Assembly: GCF_000424445.1 (NCBI RefSeq)
Contig: NZ_AUJX01000007.1
Span: forward strand, 1 to 64,000
Length of the DNA stretch: 64,000 nucleotides
Source of the DNA: Oribacterium sp. NK2B42
GTDB taxonomy: Bacteria; Bacillota; Clostridia; Lachnospirales; Lachnospiraceae
Direction: 5' to 3'
The position numbers were made by a program, and so were the translations under genes. The notes beneath the pieces are model-generated. The model saw only the letters and a program-made list of their open reading frames with translations. It was not told the DNA's origin and made no database searches. The first letter of the stretch is position 1, and each line of letters starts with the position of its first letter. Positions 18,237-24,793 of the stretch are shown one piece after another.

Positions 18237-18458
18237 TATGGGGCTTATTATCTTTTATATGCAGATAACGAACCATCCGCTGAAGTCTATGGCGCTGCCG
18301 CTGACCGGCAGCAGGCCAGCATTGTTTTTGATGTGGCAAAGCAGATGCATCTTCTGACGATCGGAACCATCAATGATATGTACACGGAAATGCAGAGCGA
18401 TGAGAACCAGGGAGCGTACAGCACCTTGGCATCTCAGGATGATATGGATCGCTTCTGA
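18237..18458 (+). pseudogene. Fused phage fragments: terminase large subunit and tail protein tail-end
   Basis: An open 74-codon frame without a start. Its first half, YADNEPSAEVYGAAADRQQ then ASIVFDVA, resembles the ATPase region of phage terminase large subunits. Its second half, TIGTINDMYTEMQ...STLASQDDMDRF, ending in TGA, resembles the C-terminus of small phage tail-assembly proteins. The two are joined in frame near codon 30, which a simple deletion between prophage genes would produce. This is the last trace of a prophage; the terminase call is stronger than the tail call. Confidence 0.55.
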
Positions 18459-18480
18459 AAAATTCTGAAAAATAATTTGT

Positions 18481-18517
18481 TGTAACTATTGACATTACAT
18501 CAAAAGCGCGTTATATT
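18481..18517 (+). promoter_or_regulatory. Promoter with Rrf2 operator for the SnoaL-like gene
   Basis: TTGACA (18489-18494), 17-base spacer, TATATT (18512-18517). The sequence TGTAACTATTGACATTACA (18481-18499), with TGTAA/TTACA half-sites 9 bases apart, covers the -35 box. The same 19-mer with one change lies over the -35 box of the nearby Rrf2 regulator gene, so it is almost certainly that regulator's operator. Confidence 0.85.
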
Positions 18518-18585
18518 ACCATCATCAGATGAAATCGCAACGGTTACATCAAAACCAAATTAAAGATTTACAGGAGGATCTGATC

Positions 18586-19356
18586 ATGACAAACAAAGAA
18601 AAGGCACTGGCACTTATCAATACTTTTACAACCGGAGATACAGAGAAAGCGAAGGAGCTTCTGGCACCCGGTTATATCCAGCATAATCTGGCATTCGGTA
18701 CAGGCGCTGATGCATTCGTAGCTGCTGTTGCAGGCCTCGCTCAGGCACCGGTAAAAACAACAGTCAATAATATCCGAGCTTTCGAGGACGGAGACAAGGT
18801 GTTCCTTCAGACGGTTTACAATTTCGCAGGAGCAGGAGAGCAGGTTGGATTTGATGTGTTCCGCTTCGATACAGATGGCAAGATTGCAGAGCATTGGGAC
18901 AACCTGGCAGCAAAGGTAGAGCCGAATCCGTCCGGACATACCCAGATCGATGGAACACTAGAAAAGAAAGATGCTGATAAAGAAGAGACTCGTAAGGTAG
19001 TTGCAGGATTTGTAGGAGATGTGCTTCGCGGAGAGAATCCTGATAAGCTTACTTCTTACTATGATGGAGATAAGTATATCCAGCACAACACAGCGATAGC
19101 AGATGGTCTTTCAGGACTTGGGGCTGCACTTGCCGCTATGGCAGAGCAGGGCATTACAATGGTCTATAATAAGACACATATGGTTCTTGCTGATGGTGAT
19201 TATGGCCTTGCCTGCAGTGAAGGAACGTTTGGTGGAGTACCGACAACTTACTATGATCTTTTCCGTGTAGAAAACGGTTTTATTGCTGAGCACTGGGATG
19301 TTATGGAGACACTTGCGGACAAGGATACCTGGCAGAATCAGAACGGCAAGTTTTAA
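18586..19356 (+). CDS. Tandem SnoaL-like (NTF2-fold) protein
   Basis: A 256-residue cytoplasmic protein made of two copies of an NTF2-like SnoaL domain, roughly residues 1-120 and 130-256. Both halves share the pattern GYIQHN or KYIQHN, a GLxA segment, then FDVFRFDTDGKIAEHWDN in the first and YDLFRVENGFIAEHWDV in the second. This matches predicted SnoaL-like aldol-condensation enzymes (COG4922). The reaction is unknown; related proteins handle small polyketide-like or reactive carbonyl molecules. ATG 18586 is chosen because CAGGAGG sits 9 bases upstream; the longer frame start has none. The Rrf2-type operator over its promoter indicates induction by the signal sensed by the next gene's product. 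Confidence 0.88.
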   Translation: MTNKEKALALINTFTTGDTEKAKELLAPGYIQHNLAFGTGADAFVAAVAGLAQAPVKTTVNNIRAFEDGDKVFLQTVYNFAGAGEQVGFDVFRFDTDGKIAEHWDNLAAKVEPNPSGHTQIDGTLEKKDADKEETRKVVAGFVGDVLRGENPDKLTSYYDGDKYIQHNTAIADGLSGLGAALAAMAEQGITMVYNKTHMVLADGDYGLACSEGTFGGVPTTYYDLFRVENGFIAEHWDVMETLADKDTWQNQNGKF

Positions 19357-19393
19357 TGTAACTATTGAAATTACAACAAGTTCGCGGTAGAAT
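19357..19393 (+). promoter_or_regulatory. Promoter with Rrf2 operator for the Rrf2 gene
   Basis: TTGAAA (19365-19370), 17-base spacer, TAGAAT (19388-19393). TGTAACTATTGAAATTACA (19357-19375) covers the -35 box and differs by one base from the operator of the SnoaL-like gene. It starts directly after the SnoaL stop codon. Indicates autoregulation. Confidence 0.85.
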
Positions 19394-19420
19394 GATGGCA
19401 GGAATATTGGAGGTGGAAGA

Positions 19421-19861
19421 ATGCAGATTTCAAGCAGATTTACAGTAGCATTGCATATTTTCACCTGTGTGGATACATTCAAGGATGATTACAAGGTGAC
19501 CAGTGACTTTCTGGCATCGAGCATAAATACCAATCCTGTCATCATTCGCAAGATACTCACACAGCTGAAAAGTGCCGGACTGATCAATGTGGCAAGGGGA
19601 ACCGGCGGAATCGAACTTACAAGAGATTTATCAGAGATTACCTTCTTTGATGTATATGAAGCGATCGAACCTGTGGAAGACGGCGACCTGTTCCGATTTC
19701 ATGAAGCGCCAAATCCGGACTGTCCGGTTGGAAGGAACATTCATGCGCTTTTGGATGATAAGCTGAAGGCAATCCAGAATGCGATGGAAGCGGAAATGAA
19801 GAAGTACACGCTTCTGGATCTACGGACAGGGATGAAGGAACTTCTGGCTAAAGAAGCTTAA
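19421..19861 (+). CDS. Rrf2-family transcriptional regulator (YwnA-like)
   Basis: A 146-residue winged-helix regulator of the Rrf2 family. The N-terminus MQISSRFTVALHIFTCV, recognition region SDFLASSINTNPVIIRKIL and wing RGTGGIELTRDLSEIT are typical. It lacks the three-cysteine Fe-S cluster motif of IscR and NsrR; one cysteine stands in NPDCPVGRNI, as in the YwnA/single-Cys group that may sense oxidised or electrophilic small molecules. GGAGG lies just before the ATG. Its own promoter and that of the upstream SnoaL gene share the same 19-bp operator, so it very likely represses both. A terminator-like hairpin separates it from the redox gene downstream. Confidence 0.92.
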   Translation: MQISSRFTVALHIFTCVDTFKDDYKVTSDFLASSINTNPVIIRKILTQLKSAGLINVARGTGGIELTRDLSEITFFDVYEAIEPVEDGDLFRFHEAPNPDCPVGRNIHALLDDKLKAIQNAMEAEMKKYTLLDLRTGMKELLAKEA

Positions 19862-19866
19862 GAGAA

Positions 19867-19897
19867 GGGACTCCGGTAAACAGCCGGGGTCCCTTTT
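19867..19897 (+). terminator. Terminator or attenuator after the Rrf2 gene
   Basis: GGGACTCCGG pairs with CCGGGGTCCC around TAAACAG, followed by TTTT. The short T-run suggests partial read-through into the PPOX-ferredoxin gene 16 bases further on, which has no other evident promoter. Confidence 0.75.
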
Positions 19898-19912
19898 AAG
19901 AAGGAGAAGAGG

Positions 19913-20533
19913 ATGGAGACAAAGGACTATCTGAACTATGTTGTTCGTGAAATACACAGGACTATCGTGGCGACAGTAGATGATGAAGGACATCCGGTCA
20001 CTGCAGCCATCGATATGATGGACTGCGATGATAACAGCCTTTATTTTCTTACTGCGAAGGGAAAAAGTTTTTATGACAGGCTGGTTAAAAGGCGGTTTCT
20101 GGCTTTCACGGCGATGAAGGGTGAAGATACGATGTCCACAGTTGCCGTATCCATCAGAGGAAAGGTGCGCGAACTTGGCTATGACAGTATCCCACAGTTG
20201 TTTGAGAAGAATCCTTATATGCATCAGATCTATCCGACAGAGGAATCCATGAAGGCGCTCACAGTATTTCAGATCTATGAAGGAAGCGGGGAATGGTTCG
20301 ATCTTTCCAAGAAACCGATAGAAAGGGCTTCTTTCACATTTGGCGGAGCTGAGAAGAAGACGGAAGGATATTTCATCACGGACAACTGTATCGGATGCGG
20401 AAGCTGTGTGGCAGTATGTCCACAGGGCTGCATCAGACAGGACAGTATTTCGTTCCAAATTGAGCAGGAACACTGCCTGCACTGCGGAAATTGCATGACG
20501 GCCTGTCCTGTGGGAGCGGTGGTTAGGAGATGA
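19913..20533 (+). CDS. PPOX-class flavoprotein fused to a 2[4Fe-4S] ferredoxin domain
   Basis: A 206-residue redox protein. Residues 1-130 form a pyridoxamine-phosphate-oxidase-like split barrel (TIVATVDDEGHPVTAAIDMM, then SLYFLTAKGKSFYDRL), which usually binds FMN or F420-like cofactors. After a linker come two ferredoxin cluster motifs, CIGCGSCVAVCPQGC from residue 159 and CLHCGNCMTACPVGA from residue 188. The combination suggests electron transfer from iron-sulfur clusters to a flavin-bound small substrate. AAGGAGAAGAGG precedes the ATG. It overlaps the macrodomain gene by 4 bases (ATGA), so the two are translationally coupled. Confidence 0.88.
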   Translation: METKDYLNYVVREIHRTIVATVDDEGHPVTAAIDMMDCDDNSLYFLTAKGKSFYDRLVKRRFLAFTAMKGEDTMSTVAVSIRGKVRELGYDSIPQLFEKNPYMHQIYPTEESMKALTVFQIYEGSGEWFDLSKKPIERASFTFGGAEKKTEGYFITDNCIGCGSCVAVCPQGCIRQDSISFQIEQEHCLHCGNCMTACPVGAVVRR

Positions 20534-21342
20534 TCGACATGAAGCATGTAACGCAGGAAGAACGCCTGGATTATCTGGTTGAAGCATTTAAAGCGGATTC
20601 AGGCAAGTATAAGGATATTGAAACACCAAAGGATATAGAAAGTAAACAGAGGATACTCAGATCACTTATGAACATCCGGATGCCGCGAGATATTTCGTCC
20701 GATGTGCTTCGGGTTCAGGATGAATATCTGAAAGGACGAAGTGAAGAAAAAGGAATCATTACATTATCAGATATACCGGAAATCAGGAACGGACTTTCCA
20801 TCTGGCAGGGCGATATCACAAGGCTTGCCGTGGACGCAATCGTAAATGCGGCGAACTCGCAGATGCTTGGATGCTTTGTGCCGTTGCATACCTGTATTGA
20901 TAATTGCATTCATACCTACGCCGGCGTACAGCTCAGGGCGGAGTGCAACAGGCAGATGAATCAGCTGCAGATCAGATATGGCAGGGACTATGAGCAGCCG
21001 ACTGCGGTTCCTATGCTGACAGACGGGTACAACCTTCCGGCGAAGAAAGTCGTTCACATCGTCGGTCCGATCGTCCAATATAAACTGACACCGGCGCTTG
21101 AAAAGGATCTGGCAGACTGTTATCGAAACACACTGGACATATGCAAAGAGTATGGTCTGAAAAGCGTGGCCTTCTGCTGCATATCCACAGGAGTATTCCA
21201 CTTCCCCAACAGGAGGGCAGCAGAAATCGCCGTGGAGACGGTGACATCCTGGATGAGTGAACATCCCGGAGAGATGGAAAGGGTGATATTCAATGTTTTT
21301 AAAGAAGAAGACAGAGCCATTTATGAAGACCTCTTATCGTGA
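20530..21342 (+). CDS. Zinc-containing macrodomain ADP-ribosyl hydrolase
   Basis: A 270-residue macrodomain protein of the class genetically linked to SirTM sirtuins. An N-terminal helical region of about 75 residues precedes the fold. IWQGDITRLAVDAIVNAANS is the ADP-ribose binding opening; CFVPLHTCIDNCIHTYAG contains the Cys/His/Cys zinc-ligand loop of Zn-macro enzymes; FCCISTGVFHFPNRRAAEI is the phosphate-binding loop. Members remove ADP-ribose added by SirTM. It starts inside the end of the PPOX gene and overlaps the sirtuin gene, so all three are one operon. Confidence 0.93.
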   Translation: MIDMKHVTQEERLDYLVEAFKADSGKYKDIETPKDIESKQRILRSLMNIRMPRDISSDVLRVQDEYLKGRSEEKGIITLSDIPEIRNGLSIWQGDITRLAVDAIVNAANSQMLGCFVPLHTCIDNCIHTYAGVQLRAECNRQMNQLQIRYGRDYEQPTAVPMLTDGYNLPAKKVVHIVGPIVQYKLTPALEKDLADCYRNTLDICKEYGLKSVAFCCISTGVFHFPNRRAAEIAVETVTSWMSEHPGEMERVIFNVFKEEDRAIYEDLLS

Positions 21343-22321
21343 ACAGCCAAACGGCTATCTTGAAACCATACAGAAGGGGATGAGTGAGGTGCGATACTTT
21401 AACCGGAAAATGTCATATGGGAAAGGTACACGGGAAGAACAGATCCTCAGGCTTCAAAAGGAGATCAAAGACGCGGATGCTATTGTGATCGGTGCCGGAG
21501 CAGGACTTTCCACATCCGCCGGATTTACATACAGCGGAGAGCGTTTCCGGAAATATTTTTTTGATTTTGAAGATAAGTATGGATTTCATGACATGTATTC
21601 GGGCGGCTTCTATGTGATGCAGTTAGATCCTGAAACGTCATGGGCGTATTGGGCGAGGAATATTTATATCAACCGCTATATGAAAGCACCGAAGCCGGTG
21701 TATGAAATGCTTCTGGAACTTGTCAAAGAAAAAGATTATTTTGTAATCACAACGAATGTCGATCATCAGTTCCAGAAGGCTGGATTTGATAAGAAGAGGC
21801 TGTTTTATACACAGGGAGATTACGGCCTGTTCCAAAGCGTCAATCCCGCGATCAGAAAAACCTATGATAATGAAGAGTGGGTTATGAAGGCGATGGAAGC
21901 CCAAGGTTTTATTCGGGATGAAGATGGGGTGTTTCAGCTGCCGGAGGATGGAAAGATCAATATGAGGATACCATCTGAAATGGTTCCGAAGTGCCCGGAT
22001 GATGGCAGTGATGTCGCCATGAATCTGAGGGCGGATGATTCCTTTGTGGAAGATGATGGGTGGCACAGGGCATCAGCGGCATATTCGGATTTTTTGAGAA
22101 GGCATGAAGGGCTTCATGTGCTGTATCTGGAACTGGGAGTCGGAGCCAATACTCCGGTTATTATCAAATATCCGTTCTGGCAGATGACTATGGCAAATGA
22201 TAAGAGTGTTTATGCATGCTTGAACTATGGGGAGGCATTCTACCCAGGAGAAATCGAAGATAGGAGTATCTGCATAGACGGAGATATTGGAACACTGCTG
22301 ACAGAAATAAACAACAAGTAA
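21293..22321 (+). CDS. SirTM-type sirtuin (NAD-dependent ADP-ribosyltransferase)
   Basis: A 342-residue class M sirtuin. The Rossmann opening DADAIVIGAGAGLSTSAGFT, the TTNVDHQFQKAG region and the YTQGDYGLFQ segment, where classical deacetylases have their catalytic histidine, are all typical of SirTM. Members transfer ADP-ribose rather than deacetylate. Known SirTM operons encode a lipoylated GcvH-like acceptor and lipoate ligase; neither is visible here, so the acceptor is unknown. The first ATG overlaps the macrodomain gene by 50 bases and has a GGAAAGGG site; ATG 21323 is an alternative. The methyltransferase gene follows 15 bases later. Confidence 0.92.
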   Translation: MFLKKKTEPFMKTSYREQPNGYLETIQKGMSEVRYFNRKMSYGKGTREEQILRLQKEIKDADAIVIGAGAGLSTSAGFTYSGERFRKYFFDFEDKYGFHDMYSGGFYVMQLDPETSWAYWARNIYINRYMKAPKPVYEMLLELVKEKDYFVITTNVDHQFQKAGFDKKRLFYTQGDYGLFQSVNPAIRKTYDNEEWVMKAMEAQGFIRDEDGVFQLPEDGKINMRIPSEMVPKCPDDGSDVAMNLRADDSFVEDDGWHRASAAYSDFLRRHEGLHVLYLELGVGANTPVIIKYPFWQMTMANDKSVYACLNYGEAFYPGEIEDRSICIDGDIGTLLTEINNK

Positions 22322-22336
22322 ATTGAGGGACAAATA

Positions 22337-23590
22337 ATGAGTAAGGACAAGGAATTATTAGAACGCGTTAACCCCGTCTTTAACACAGCGAAGATGACTG
22401 TATTTCAGTTTGCAGAAACCGGTGATAAGGATGCGATGGCTATAGCGGAGAGACTGGGACTTACTTCCGAGGAGACACAGAATAGCAATTCTACCCAAAT
22501 ATCGGAAGTGCAGACCATGGTCAGTAATATCATGATGGAAATTCGTTTTCTCACGACAGAAGCAATGGCAATCGAAACCGGATGCCGGACCGTTGTTGAC
22601 CTTCCCTGCGGTTATATGCCTCGTGCCATCCGCTTTTCGCGCAAAGGCAGACGCTATGTGGGATTGGATCTTCCTGCAACCATCATGGAGATTGAACCGG
22701 TGGTTCGCTCTATAATAGATCCGAAACAGGGCGGGAGCATTAGGTATCAGGCCGTTGATGCCACGAATTATGATTCCATGGAAAAGGCTCTTGAGGATAC
22801 CGATGGAGATATCTGCATTACAACAGAAGGACTGCTTATGTATTTTGGAAACAGTGAGGCCGGTGAATTATGCGACAATATAAGACGGCTCCTTGTAAAA
22901 CATGGCGGCTGTTGGATCACCGCAGATCCTGAGTCAGGACTGCAGTATGTGATGATCACTAAGGCTATTTACGGGGATCGGCTTTTGCATGATATGATGA
23001 ATGCCAAAAAAAGAGTCCAGGAAAAGTCGGATGTGAAAATTGCTGCTTCGGATCTTATTGTAAAGGTGCAGGATGGATTTGAAGCAGGCTTAAAAAAAGC
23101 TCTGGCGTTTCTTAAAGACCATGGACTCAAAGCGGAGAGAGTACTTGTTGGGGATTACATGCCTGAATTAGCCTGTATTAAAGACAAACCTGAGCTTCAA
23201 AGGGCTGTCAGGGAAGCTATGAAACAATGTGCTTATTGGAGAATCACTCCCATCGGTGAGGATGTATCGGTTCCGGAAAAGAAGGCCGGAAAAGAATTCG
23301 GAATTAAAGCACAGCGGGATGGAGGGCAGATTTCCATGTGCATTTCAGGGCGAGCAGATACTCTGACGGCTCCGGAGATTCTGTCTTGTTTTGAGGAAAT
23401 CGAGAAGGAAGGGACTATCGAAGGAGTATCTGTTGACTGCAGGAATCTGGAATACATATCCTCTGCAGGCTTGCGTGTTTTGCTGATCATGCATAAAAAG
23501 AGTACAAAAGGTCTTTCATTGACCGGGGTTAACGAAAGCGTTAATGAGATCCTGAAGACTACAGGATTTGGAGATATCTTTGAGATGTAG
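22337..23590 (+). CDS. LCM/PPM-type methyltransferase fused to a STAS domain
   Basis: A 417-residue two-domain protein. Residues 1-300 form an S-adenosylmethionine-dependent methyltransferase related to the leucine carboxyl methyltransferase group: VVDLPCGYMPRAIRFSRKG gives motif I (Asp88-Gly92), and YVGLDLPATIMEIEP with CITTEGLLMYF continue the fold. From about residue 320 a STAS domain follows, with VSVDCRNLEYISSAGLRVLL containing Ser375/Ser376 at the position phosphorylated in SpoIIAA-type anti-anti-sigma factors. STAS domains bind partner kinases or nucleotides, so the methyltransferase may be switched by a serine kinase. The pairing is unusual. It closes the macrodomain-SirTM operon. Confidence 0.85.
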   Translation: MSKDKELLERVNPVFNTAKMTVFQFAETGDKDAMAIAERLGLTSEETQNSNSTQISEVQTMVSNIMMEIRFLTTEAMAIETGCRTVVDLPCGYMPRAIRFSRKGRRYVGLDLPATIMEIEPVVRSIIDPKQGGSIRYQAVDATNYDSMEKALEDTDGDICITTEGLLMYFGNSEAGELCDNIRRLLVKHGGCWITADPESGLQYVMITKAIYGDRLLHDMMNAKKRVQEKSDVKIAASDLIVKVQDGFEAGLKKALAFLKDHGLKAERVLVGDYMPELACIKDKPELQRAVREAMKQCAYWRITPIGEDVSVPEKKAGKEFGIKAQRDGGQISMCISGRADTLTAPEILSCFEEIEKEGTIEGVSVDCRNLEYISSAGLRVLLIMHKKSTKGLSLTGVNESVNEILKTTGFGDIFEM

Positions 23591-23615
23591 ATAAATGGAA
23601 ATAGGCAATTTGGAG

Positions 23616-23662
23616 TTGACAAATGCATCATGTGCGGATCAAATCGTTGATGCATTTGTCAA
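23616..23662. repeat. Perfect 15-bp inverted repeat
   Basis: TTGACAAATGCATCA and TGATGCATTTGTCAA flank a 17-base loop. It lies between the convergent methyltransferase and SIMPL genes, so it is probably a bidirectional 3' hairpin, although no T-run follows on either side. Confidence 0.65.
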
Positions 23663-23740
23663 TACCGCCTGCTGTGTCTGTTGGAACTAATTGCCACCGG
23701 GGTCAGTCATATAATGTTAAAGGGACTAGATTTCGGATCC

Positions 23741-24508
23741 TCATCCCATGATATAGGTTACGGTAACATTTGCTTCAATATCCGATTCTCCGGGCATTAT
23801 GACTGCATCTGCAGCTGCTTCCAGGGAATTCTTCATGATGGACCCGGATCTGTACTGCAGAGAAGTATTCTCATATCCTTCTGCGATATTCTTTATCTCA
23901 ACGATCTTCTTTCCGGAAGCCTCAGCCAAAGCCTGGGCTTTCACATCAGCACCGGCAACAGCTTCCTTTAATGCTTCATTATAAGCATCATCGTAATCGG
24001 AGCAGAAGTAGGAGATGTTATTCATACTGTTAATGCCGGCATCCACGCACCGGGATATGACATTACCCGCATCCGTTATCTTAATATCACTTACGGTCAG
24101 AGTGGTATCTACCGTATAGCCTGAAATCCGATTTCCTGCTTCGGCATCATAGTCATACTGAGGGTAGATGTTATAGTTGGAGGTTTTTATACTTTTTTCG
24201 TCCACTCCAAGCTCCTTCAGCTTATCTATGACCTTATCGGCATCCTGACTGTTTTTGTTTTGGGCAGATTTTACGTCCTTATCTTCAGTAGTTATGGAAA
24301 ATGTTATTTCAGCCATATCGGGAACCGCTGTGACTTTGCCGGATGCTGATACTGTTATGGTGTTATCTGCCTGAGCAGAAGAGGATGTCAACTGTGTCTC
24401 AATGGGTATCGAGGGGATTTCATTGCCCTGACAGCCAATAAGTAATGCAGATGACATGACAAGTGTTGTAAGTGCTACGCAAAGAGTTTTTGTTCTATAA
24501 TTCTTCAT
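23741..24508 (-). CDS. SIMPL-domain (DUF541) lipoprotein
   Basis: A 255-residue surface lipoprotein. The signal peptide (MKNYRTKTLCVALTTLVMSS) ends in the lipobox LLIGC, so it is anchored outside the membrane. The rest is a SIMPL/DUF541 domain: ITVSASGKVTAVPDMAEITF, KELGVDEKSIKTSNYNIYP and the C-terminal VTVTYIM strand. Family members are outer or periplasmic oligomeric proteins linked to stress protection; the molecular role is not established. A GGAGAAC site lies upstream of the ATG on the minus strand. It stands alone, divergent from a second lipoprotein gene. Confidence 0.9.
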   Translation of the reverse strand: MKNYRTKTLCVALTTLVMSSALLIGCQGNEIPSIPIETQLTSSSAQADNTITVSASGKVTAVPDMAEITFSITTEDKDVKSAQNKNSQDADKVIDKLKELGVDEKSIKTSNYNIYPQYDYDAEAGNRISGYTVDTTLTVSDIKITDAGNVISRCVDAGINSMNNISYFCSDYDDAYNEALKEAVAGADVKAQALAEASGKKIVEIKNIAEGYENTSLQYRSGSIMKNSLEAAADAVIMPGESDIEANVTVTYIMG

Positions 24509-24661
24509 TGATGTTCTCCTTTTTTTGATTTTTTTACTGTTCTATCCTTATACACAGATTCAATTGTGATCAGGTCACAAATTTTTTAAAACTTATTAAA
24601 AATGTGGCAGTCCAGCCGACCTCTTGTGCCCATTGGTGCCTGTCACTGTGAACAGTAAACT

Positions 24662-24698
24662 AACCGGCAAGAATTCAAATTCTTGCCGGTTCTCTTTT
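24662..24698 (+). terminator. Strong terminator in a divergent intergenic region
   Basis: AACCGGCAAGAATT pairs perfectly with its complement across a 2-base loop, then TCTCTTTTT. No gene ends upstream on the plus strand nearer than the methyltransferase about 1.07 kb away, so it may stop read-through against the SIMPL gene or act as a leader terminator for the next lipoprotein gene. Confidence 0.8.
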
Positions 24699-24793
24699 TA
24701 ACGGGACAAGAATATAGTAAAATTTAGTAATAAATAGAGTACGTTTTGGTGGGCAAAAAAAATTGGAAATAAACTGATGGAGGGAAAAAACAT

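Noticed and set aside
19820-20587. 255-codon minus-strand frame opposite the PPOX-ferredoxin gene
   Set aside because: Antisense to a convincing gene with two ferredoxin motifs; cysteine-rich only because of complementary codons.
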